Source of the DNA: Myxococcales bacterium
GTDB lineage: Bacteria; Myxococcota; Bradymonadia; UBA7976; UBA1532
Direction: 5' to 3'
NCBI GenBank assembly: GCA_020633515.1
Contig: JACKDM010000029.1
Location: forward strand, 1-60,942
DNA length: 60,942 bases
Made by a program: the position numbers and the translations under genes. The stretch's first letter is position 1. Each line of letters starts with the position of its first letter. Of the stretch, positions 35,495 through 42,224 are shown piece after piece. The notes under the pieces are model-generated. The model ran no database searches. It worked only from the letters and a program-made list of their open reading frames with translations, and was not told the origin of the DNA.

Positions 35495-35950
35495 TCAGAG
35501 CGGCTTGATGCGCCCCTCGCCGAGCTCCTCGCGCACCACGTCCTCGTCGACCTTCACATAGGGCGGGCTCTTGCCGTCGCGCGAGGCGACGAGGCGGGCG
35601 GCGGCGCCGTCGAGCTCGACGCGGACCACCGTCCACTCGCCGTCGAGGTCCTCGCCGCTGTCGACGAAGGCGAAGCGGCTGCCGGGGCTGAGGCCGAGGA
35701 TGTTGTGGCGCGGGTCGGCGGTGTAGGCGCGGCGGCTGCGCTCGATGCCGTCGTCGTCCTCGGGCGCGCTGTCGAGGCGGCGGGCGCGGTCGGCGGGGTC
35801 TTCGGGCGGCGCGCTCGCGGCGCGCTCGGCGCGGGCGGCGGCGCGGGCGGCGGCGGCTTGCGCGGCCTGCTTCGCCTCGGCGGCGGCCTCGGTCAGCTCG
35901 GTCTCGGCGAGGATGTCACCGAGCAGATCGTCATCGTCGGTCGGGGGCAT
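35495..35950 (-). CDS. Hypothetical protein with acidic, Ala-rich N-terminal coiled region
   Basis: This 151-aa protein has an acidic and Ala/Glu-rich first 65 residues (DDDDLLGDILAETELTEAA, then Ala/Arg repeats) that suggest a coiled coil or disorder. The last 80 residues look globular, with beta strands such as GSRFAFVDSG, GEWTVVRVEL and ARLVASRDG. No known family is recognised. It follows the FMN-dependent glutamate-synthase-like gene by 21 bp on the same strand, so it is probably co-transcribed. Confidence 0.65.
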   Translation of the reverse strand: MPPTDDDDLLGDILAETELTEAAAEAKQAAQAAAARAAARAERAASAPPEDPADRARRLDSAPEDDDGIERSRRAYTADPRHNILGLSPGSRFAFVDSGEDLDGEWTVVRVELDGAAARLVASRDGKSPPYVKVDEDVVREELGEGRIKPL

Positions 35951-35971
35951 GGGTCGTCCTCCTCGGGTGGC

Positions 35972-37507
35972 TCAGCGCAGCGGCGCGCCGAGCGGGTCGG
36001 GGTCGCCGTTCATGATCGCGCGGATGGCGTCGGCGTCGCGGGGGGCGAGGCGGTGCCAGGTCGGATCGTACTTCGCGACGGTCAGCGGGGTGGTGCCGTC
36101 GAGGTACTCGAGGTGCTCGGGGCCGACGAGCGCCGGGTGGGGCTGCCCGCAGGCGTGGCTGAGCCAGAGCGTCTCCTTGCGCAGCGTGACGAGGTAGTTG
36201 GCGAAGCGCGCGGCCTTGTGGGTGGGATCGAGGCCGCGCACCAGCCATGCGTTCTGGGTGGCGACGCCGGTCGGGCAGTGACCGGTGTGGCAGCGCTGCG
36301 CCTGGATGCAGCCGATCGCGAGCATGGCTTCGCGGGCGATGTTGACCATGTCACAGCCGAGCGCGAAGGCGAGCGCGACCTTCTCGGGGAAGCCGAGGCG
36401 GCCGGAGCCGATGAAGACGACGTGGTGGTGCAGCCCGCGGCGCGCGAACGCCGCGTAGACGCGGGGGAACGCCTGCGCGAACGGCAGCGAGACGTGGTCG
36501 GCGAAGACGAGCGGCGCCGCGCCGGTGCCGCCCTCGCCGCCGTCGATGGTGACGAAGTCGGGGCCGCGCCCGGTCGATGCCATGTGCTCGGCGAGCTCTT
36601 CCCAGAAGTCGGTGACACCGACCGCCGACTTGATCCCCACCGGGAGCCCGGTCGCGTCGGCGAGCTTCTCGACGAAGTCGACGAGCGAGGGCACGTCGCG
36701 AAACGCCGTGTGCGCCGCGGGGCTGATGCAGTCGATGCCTTCGGGGATCCCGCGGATCGCGGCGATCTCGGGCGTGACCTTGGCCGCGGGCAGCACGCCG
36801 CCGCGACCGGGCTTGGCGCCCTGGCTGAGCTTGATCTCGACCGCCTGCACCGGGGTGCGCTCGCACTGGCGCACGAAGCGATCGAGGTCGAAGCCACCAT
36901 CGGCGGCCCGCGCGCCGAAGTAGCCGGTGCCGAGCTGCCAGATGAGGCCGCCACCCATGAGGTGATGGGTCGAGATGCCACCCTCGCCGGTGTTGTGCAG
37001 GCAGCGACCGATCGAGGCGCCGCGGTTGAGCGCGGCGATGGCGGCGGTGCTCAGCGAGCCATAGCTCATCGCCGAGATGTTGATGATCGACTCGGGGCGA
37101 AACGCCTTCTTGCGGCCGCGCCAGCCGCCGAGGACCTTGGCGCAGGGGATGAGGTGCAGCGCGCCGCCGCCGGGGGTGTGGGGCGCGGGGTCTTCGAGGG
37201 GGAAGGCGTGGTGCTTGACGACGAGGTGGTGGGGGTTGCCTTCGAAGGGCGAGTCGGTGCCGAAGCCGAAGTAGTTGTTCTGCTTCTTCGACGAGGCGTA
37301 GACCCAGCGGCGCTGGTCGCGGTTGAAGGGGCGCTCCTCGTCGTTGTCGGTGACGATGTACTGCCGGAACTCGGGGCCGATGGCTTCGAGCCAGTAGCGC
37401 AGGTGGCCGATGATCGGGAAGTTGCGCAGGATCGCGTGTTTGCGCTGGGTGAGGTCGTAGATGGCGAGCGCGATGAGGGCGATGAGCAGGAGCCAGAAGA
37501 AGGCCAT
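35972..37507 (-). CDS. FMN-binding glutamate synthase-family protein (stand-alone GltB-like barrel)
   Basis: In this 511-aa protein residues 3-20 are a membrane helix (FFWLLLIALIALAIYDL), so the enzyme is probably membrane-anchored. The rest is the FMN/iron-sulfur domain of glutamate synthase. It has ISAMSYGSLSTAAIAALNRG, the NTGEGG loop, IKLSQGAKPGRGGVLPAAKV, TIDGGEGGTGAAP, and the cysteine cluster CIQAQRCHTGHCPTGVATQ that suits a 3Fe-4S site. It lacks the glutaminase domain of GltB. Proteins of this architecture are common in bacteria with an uncertain substrate. It probably starts a four-gene leftward set (37507 to 33909). Confidence 0.9.
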   Translation of the reverse strand: MAFFWLLLIALIALAIYDLTQRKHAILRNFPIIGHLRYWLEAIGPEFRQYIVTDNDEERPFNRDQRRWVYASSKKQNNYFGFGTDSPFEGNPHHLVVKHHAFPLEDPAPHTPGGGALHLIPCAKVLGGWRGRKKAFRPESIINISAMSYGSLSTAAIAALNRGASIGRCLHNTGEGGISTHHLMGGGLIWQLGTGYFGARAADGGFDLDRFVRQCERTPVQAVEIKLSQGAKPGRGGVLPAAKVTPEIAAIRGIPEGIDCISPAAHTAFRDVPSLVDFVEKLADATGLPVGIKSAVGVTDFWEELAEHMASTGRGPDFVTIDGGEGGTGAAPLVFADHVSLPFAQAFPRVYAAFARRGLHHHVVFIGSGRLGFPEKVALAFALGCDMVNIAREAMLAIGCIQAQRCHTGHCPTGVATQNAWLVRGLDPTHKAARFANYLVTLRKETLWLSHACGQPHPALVGPEHLEYLDGTTPLTVAKYDPTWHRLAPRDADAIRAIMNGDPDPLGAPLR

Positions 37508-37754
37508 CGAGCGGTCTCCGCGTGGGGTTGTCGGTCTTCGGGGCGCAGTCTAGCGCGAGCGGGGGAGGGGAGCCACGGCTCCGGGGGCCATGCTCGCCGG
37601 CGCCCGCGTCCTCGGCGTCGTCGGCGGGCGGTCGCGGCGCCGCCTTCCTCGCCGTCGCGCGCAGGCGGGACCGCGGGCACCGCGCGGTCGCATCCGCGAC
37701 ATCACCGAGAGCGCCCCGCCCGGCGCCGCCCACCTCACGGCGGCCCACCCGCTC

Positions 37755-37770
37755 GGTGACCGCGGTCACC
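37755..37770. promoter_or_regulatory. 16-bp perfect palindrome across the amidohydrolase stop codon
   Basis: GGTGACCGCGGTCACC is a perfect 16-bp palindrome that includes the stop codon (37766-37768) of the leftward amidohydrolase gene. It lies at one end of the 258-bp gap before the glutamate-synthase-like gene. It could be an operator or a terminator stem; no T-run follows. A shorter palindrome, ggagccacggctcc, lies about 180 bp away near 37570-37583. Apart from these two elements I see nothing in this gap. Confidence 0.4.
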
Positions 37771-38932
37771 CCCCGTCGGCGCCGAAGAACCCCGCCCCGT
37801 TCTCCCACAGCATCGCCCGCAAGTCATCGTCTCCGATGGCATCGCGTGATGCCATCATCTCACCCACCAGATCGACCTCGTGGTCGAGGTGCGGCCAGTC
37901 GCTCCCGAACACCAGCCGCCCCGCCCCCACCGCACCCACCGTCGCCCCGAGCAGCGCCTCCCCCGGCTCGAACCCGAACACACACTGCCGCGTGACATAC
38001 CACGACGGCGCCATCGGCATCGCCGCCCGCACCGCCGGCTCCGCGTGCGGCCAGCACACCGCGTCCAGCCGCCACAGCCAGTGCGGAAGCCAGGTGCATC
38101 CTGCCTCCAACAAGGCAAACCGCAGCGTCGGATGCCGCTCGAAGACACCGCCCTCCAGCAACGACACCAGCGCCATCATCTGCTCCATCGGATGCGAGCA
38201 CGCATGCAACGCAAAGCGCGTCTCGAAGCGATCCCACCCCGCCGACGGCAGCCGCGCATGGGTCCCCCCGTGCAGCACCACGCTCACCCCCGCCTCCGCG
38301 CAGGCCGCCCAGAACGGCGCATAGTCCGCGTGCCCCAACGCCCGCCCCCCCACCGGCTCCGGCCGCATCACCACCGCCCGCCACCCCGCGTCGAGCACCC
38401 ACCCGAGCGCCCCCATCATCGCCGCCGGATCGTGCCGCGCGACGAGCCCCACCCCGATCAACCGATCCGGCGCCGCCGAACACAGATCCCGCAGCCAGCG
38501 GTTGTACGCCCGCGCGAAGGCATCCGCCACCGCCGCCGGCATCTCATCGTTGCCCACCAGATAGGAAGCATGGGTCGGCACCAACGCCGCCGCGTCGATC
38601 CCTTGCCCATCCATCACCGCGATCTGCCCCGCCCCATGGCTCGCGTCCATCGCCGCCCCCAGCCGCTTCCACGACGCCCGCCCCAGCGCCGCCCGCGTCG
38701 CCTCCGGCATCGGCCGCCAGATCGGCGCGCCGCGCCACATCGGCACCGGCATCGGCGGGACGGCCCCATCCGCCCCCAGCCGCGCCACCCGCGCCGCGAC
38801 GCTCTCCCCCCGATCGACCGTCACCAGCGTCGGCGCCTCGTCGCGGAACCGCGGATCGAGGTAGCGCGCCCACAGATCGAACGGCTCCATCACATGCCGA
38901 TCGGCGTCGAACACCCGAAAGCCATCACGCAT
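37766..38932 (-). CDS. Amidohydrolase-family protein (TIM-barrel metal hydrolase)
   Basis: This 388-aa protein of the amidohydrolase_2 (ACMSD-like) group begins FRVFDADRHVMEPFDLW. The first metal-ligand motif DxH appears as DADRH. Other blocks are VVLHGGTHARL, HACSHPMEQMMALVSL, and the terminal Asp motif VFGSDWPHLDHE. It lies 45 bp downstream of the YcaO gene, with a GGAGCG ribosome site, on the same strand. It is therefore probably part of the TOMM maturation operon, where it might trim or hydrolyse an amide in the modified peptide. The substrate is not known. Confidence 0.83.
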   Translation of the reverse strand: MRDGFRVFDADRHVMEPFDLWARYLDPRFRDEAPTLVTVDRGESVAARVARLGADGAVPPMPVPMWRGAPIWRPMPEATRAALGRASWKRLGAAMDASHGAGQIAVMDGQGIDAAALVPTHASYLVGNDEMPAAVADAFARAYNRWLRDLCSAAPDRLIGVGLVARHDPAAMMGALGWVLDAGWRAVVMRPEPVGGRALGHADYAPFWAACAEAGVSVVLHGGTHARLPSAGWDRFETRFALHACSHPMEQMMALVSLLEGGVFERHPTLRFALLEAGCTWLPHWLWRLDAVCWPHAEPAVRAAMPMAPSWYVTRQCVFGFEPGEALLGATVGAVGAGRLVFGSDWPHLDHEVDLVGEMMASRDAIGDDDLRAMLWENGAGFFGADGG

Positions 38933-38977
38933 GGCATCGCTCCTGCCTCGGCTCCTGCCCCGGCATCCGCCCGGGCA

Positions 38978-40747
38978 TCACAAGAACAACGGCACCGGGT
39001 TCAGCGCCGCCTCCGCCAGCGGCACCGCCCGCCACCCCATCTTCACCGGCACCGTATACAGCCGCCCCGGCCCGAACCGCGGCCAGAAGTGCCGCAGCCC
39101 CGGCACGTTCACCATCACCACCGCCAGCTCCACATCCGGCCGGCTCAGATCGAGCACCAGCGTCTCGAGCCCCGCCCGCGCCGCCCGCTCCACACACAGC
39201 GACACCGCCTCGCGCAGATCATCCGGCGCCCCCCCCGCGAAGTCACCCGGCCCCCGCGTGCCATCCCCCGGCAACAGATACTCGATCGACGGCATCGCCC
39301 CCGCGTCCCACGGCTCCCGCCGCGCCTCCGACGGATCGAAGAGCTGACACAGCTCCGTCAGCCCCCGCATCACCGCCAGCCGCGCGTCCAGATGGCACCC
39401 GAACCCCACACACCACCGCCCCCGCCCCCGCTCCCGCGCCAGCGCCGCGCACACCGGGATCCCCAGATCATGCGTCAGATCGAGCGCCCACAACTCCCAC
39501 CCCAAGCCATCGAAGTGCGCCCGCAGCGCCGTGAAGTACGGCTCGGCGAAGGCATCGAGATCAAAGACCGGCCGCCGCACCCGGTTGTACCACCAGATCG
39601 CCACGGCGTCCCGCTCGACCAGCTCCAAGAACCCTTGCAGCACCGCCTCTTCCAGACAGTTCCCCGCCGCGCGCCCGTTGCTGTCGTTGATGACGTACCG
39701 CCGATCATCCGACCACGGCACCTCGCGATAACAGTACGCCGTCGGCAGCCACCGCACCCGCTGATGACTCAGCGACCACAGCGGCGTCCAATCGAGCGGC
39801 GTGTCGATGTCATAGACATCCGGCACCCGCCGCGCCGCCACCCCCGCCGCCCCGCCGAGCCCCGTCGCCCCCGCTTCCACCGCCGCCCCCCGCGCGTGCT
39901 GCGCCGCGCTGAAGTGCTGCACCGCCCCCGGCAACACCGTCGCCGCCCCCAGCGCCCGCGCCGTCGACCGCGTCCGCGGCTCATCCCCCTGCCACACCGC
40001 CGCATACCGCTCCAGCGCCTCACACAACGCGCTCGCCCGCGACTGCGCCGCCGTCCGCCCCTTCCCCATCGACAACTGCCGGAACGCCTCCCCCCCCGGC
40101 CGCGGATGCCGCGGACACAGCGGCGACACGGCCGCGAACACCGGCCGCAAGTCATCGTACCGCGCCGCCAACGGCCCCAGGCTCGCGATCACCCCCGTCA
40201 CCGGGCTGACATGATGCCTCAACCGCGCCCACGTCTCATCGGGTGACACCACCCGATAGCCACCATCCTCACCAAACACCCGCGGCCGACTCGCCAGCAC
40301 CACCGGCCGCCCCGCCCGCGCCGCCACCAGCCCCGGATCCCCGCACCCCGCGCACTGTGGCCGCCGCACCACCCGATGCCGCGTCACCGCCAGCGAAGTC
40401 ACGTCCAGCTCGACCAGCGTCTCATCGAAGCCATCACCGCCCGCCGCCCACCGCGCGATCGCCGGCGCCAGCGTCGCATACGCCCCCGCCCGACTCGCCG
40501 CCGTCGACGGCGGCACCCATGGATCCGCCCCGATCCCTTGCTCGCTCAGCCACCGATCCACCGGCCGGTTGTGCCACAGCCGATCACGCAGGCATTCCAG
40601 ACACGGCCCCTCGCCCCCGAGCGTCGGCCCCACCCACCACCGCGTCCCCACCGGCCGCACCGGCAGCCACCGCACCCCCGCCCGCCGCGCCGCCTCATGC
40701 ACCGCCCCGAGCCGCGGATCCAGCAGATCCCCGCCACCACCACCCAC
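38978..40747 (-). CDS. YcaO-domain azoline-forming cyclodehydratase with zinc E1-like N-terminal part
   Basis: This 589-codon open frame is the C-terminal part of a TOMM maturase. Residues 1-200 form the end of an E1-like domain with two zinc-ligand pairs, GPCLECLRDRL and QCAGCGDPG. The YcaO domain follows: SMGKGRTAAQSRASALCEAL, INDSNGRAAGNCLEEAVLQG and FLELVERDAVAIWWYN bind ATP, and the chain ends ALNPVPLFL, a typical YcaO C-terminus. It would convert Cys/Ser/Thr of the precursor at 12958-13377 into azolines. The first few residues of the frame (poly-Gly) are probably an artefact. The real upstream sequence seems to continue in other frames through 40748-41077 to the piece at 41078-41464. 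Confidence 0.85.
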   Translation of the reverse strand: MGGGGGDLLDPRLGAVHEAARRAGVRWLPVRPVGTRWWVGPTLGGEGPCLECLRDRLWHNRPVDRWLSEQGIGADPWVPPSTAASRAGAYATLAPAIARWAAGGDGFDETLVELDVTSLAVTRHRVVRRPQCAGCGDPGLVAARAGRPVVLASRPRVFGEDGGYRVVSPDETWARLRHHVSPVTGVIASLGPLAARYDDLRPVFAAVSPLCPRHPRPGGEAFRQLSMGKGRTAAQSRASALCEALERYAAVWQGDEPRTRSTARALGAATVLPGAVQHFSAAQHARGAAVEAGATGLGGAAGVAARRVPDVYDIDTPLDWTPLWSLSHQRVRWLPTAYCYREVPWSDDRRYVINDSNGRAAGNCLEEAVLQGFLELVERDAVAIWWYNRVRRPVFDLDAFAEPYFTALRAHFDGLGWELWALDLTHDLGIPVCAALARERGRGRWCVGFGCHLDARLAVMRGLTELCQLFDPSEARREPWDAGAMPSIEYLLPGDGTRGPGDFAGGAPDDLREAVSLCVERAARAGLETLVLDLSRPDVELAVVMVNVPGLRHFWPRFGPGRLYTVPVKMGWRAVPLAEAALNPVPLFL

Positions 40748-41077
40748 CGCCCCGCGTCATCCCCCGACGCACCGCCGCTGCCAATGCCTCCGCATCGAAG
40801 CCCTTCCCGCCCGACGCGCTGCCGCGCTTTCGCACCACCCACGCGCCGAGTCGCCGCCGCCGCGGCCGATGCCTTCGCGTCGACCCCCATCCGCCCGTGC
40901 CATGCCCACCGCTGCCGCCGCGCCGCCACATCAACCGCCCGTCGTCGCCTCCGACCAGCCTCCCGGGCCGCGCCCCCGTCAACCGCCCCCTCGACCCCCA
41001 CGCTGGCCGCCGCCCCTCGCAATCCGCCGCCGCGTCCCCCTCCGACGCAGCCGCCGCCGCGTCCACCACCCTCGCCG
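40748..41077 (-). pseudogene. Frame-scrambled middle of the TOMM leader-binding/YcaO gene
   Basis: No single frame is convincing here, yet protein-like segments appear in different frames. 'VTARVVDAAAAASEGDAAA' and 'KGFDAEALAAAV' lie in one frame, 'ASVGVEGAVDGG' and 'GDDAGRWVVVAG' in another, and then the YcaO frame begins at DLLDPRLGAV. Adding one G at the runs 41081-41084, 41013-41016, 40761-40765 and 40729-40732 would join several of these. One further shift (about 40840-40890) remains unexplained. This is either real gene decay or homopolymer errors in the assembly. Confidence 0.5.
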
Positions 41078-41464
41078 TCACCCCACCGCCCCCAGCGCCG
41101 CCACGAACGGCCCCGCGTCCAACCCCAACGCCACCACCCCCACCGACCCCGTAACGCCGGCCGCCGCCCGCCACCCCGCCGCGTCCGCCGCCTCCCCGCG
41201 CGCCTCCACCACCCACCCCTGCGCCCGCAGCCGCTCCAGCAGAAACACCACCGCTGCCCCCTCGACCTCCCCCGCCAGCGCCGCCACGACGGCCCGCACC
41301 GACCGCACCCCATCGAGCGCCCCCAGCACCGCCCGATACCCCGCGCCCTCCAGCAGATGCTGCCCCCGCTCGCCCGCCACCAGCACCCGATCCGGCGCCA
41401 TCACCACCGCCCGCAGATCGGCGCGCAGCACGAACACCGCGTCGTAGACCGTCCGTGAAGTCAT
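41078..41464 (-). CDS. N-terminal leader-peptide-binding (RRE/winged-helix-like) part of the TOMM maturase
   Basis: This 128-aa open frame starts at an ATG with AGGAGG six bases upstream, so translation starts here. The sequence (FVLRADLRAVVMAPDRVLVA, then LEGAGYRAVLGALDGVRSV and ALAGEVEGAAVVFLLERLRA) resembles the winged-helix, precursor-recognition start of 'TOMM precursor leader peptide-binding' proteins. It ends at a TGA just after a run of G residues at 41081-41084. Restoring one base there continues the frame. It most probably forms one gene with 38978-40747, now interrupted. If the break is real, it may still act as a separate recognition protein. Confidence 0.6.
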   Translation of the reverse strand: MTSRTVYDAVFVLRADLRAVVMAPDRVLVAGERGQHLLEGAGYRAVLGALDGVRSVRAVVAALAGEVEGAAVVFLLERLRAQGWVVEARGEAADAAGWRAAAGVTGSVGVVALGLDAGPFVAALGAVG

Positions 41465-41669
41465 GCACCCCTCCTATCACCGCCTCGCTTCGACCGCAAC
41501 GCCGCGTCCGCCCCGCACGCGCCCGCGTCCCCCCCGAAGACACCCCCCGCCGCTCCGCGCACCCCGACCCGCATCCCCAAGCCATCGCCGCGCCGCGTCA
41601 TCGCTGGCACGCCCATTGAAATCCCCCCTCCCGCCGCTCGAAACCGCCCACGACCCCCGAGGACCACCG

Positions 41670-42215
41670 ATGACACGCCTCGCTGGCATCGCCGCGCTCG
41701 CCCTCTTCCTCTCCGCCGTCCCCGCCCACGCCCAGGTCTCGGGCGGCCTCGACGGCAAATGGCACCACCACGTCATCCACCTCCTCGGCGACGACGGCCT
41801 CCGCGTCCCCATCGCCGACCTCTGGGCCGCCGCCGACGCCCCCCGCGTCGCCTTCCGCGCCCGCGCCGCCCTCGCCCCCGCCGACCTCGACCGCCCCCTC
41901 CTCGTCGAACGCGGCACCACCGCCACCCCCCCGCACACCGCCACCCTCCGCACCCCCGCCGCCGGCCTCGTCACCGCCCCCACCGAGAGCGGCCCCGCCC
42001 ACCTCTTCGCCCGCGACGGCGATGGCATCGCCGACACCCTCCTCCAGCTCAGCCTCCCCGCCGGATGCCACACCGCCTGTGCCATCGAAGACATCACCCT
42101 CACCTGGCTCCCCGGCGCCACCCTCACCCTCGCCGCCCCCGCCCCCGCCCGCGTCCTCGTCCCCGTCGACCGCTACCCCATCGAACCCGGCGACCGCCGT
42201 CTGAAGCTCCTGTAG
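41670..42215 (+). CDS. Small secreted protein of unknown function
   Basis: This 181-aa protein has a clear signal peptide (LAGIAALALFLSAVPAHAQ, cleavage after AHA). The mature part looks beta-rich. It has two cysteines close together (GCHTAC), an acidic DGDGIADT stretch resembling a calcium loop, and an RLKLL tail. The ATG at 41670 has GAGGA eight bases upstream. It stands alone between the divergent TOMM maturation operon and the convergent kinase gene. No family is recognised. Confidence 0.7.
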   Translation: MTRLAGIAALALFLSAVPAHAQVSGGLDGKWHHHVIHLLGDDGLRVPIADLWAAADAPRVAFRARAALAPADLDRPLLVERGTTATPPHTATLRTPAAGLVTAPTESGPAHLFARDGDGIADTLLQLSLPAGCHTACAIEDITLTWLPGATLTLAAPAPARVLVPVDRYPIEPGDRRLKLL

Positions 42216-42224
42216 TCACCCCCC

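Noticed and set aside
34499..37759. 1086-codon plus-strand frame opposite the YihY and glutamate-synthase-like genes
   Set aside because: It has no domains and a Gly/Ala/Val/Asp bias. The minus-strand genes are clearly recognisable.
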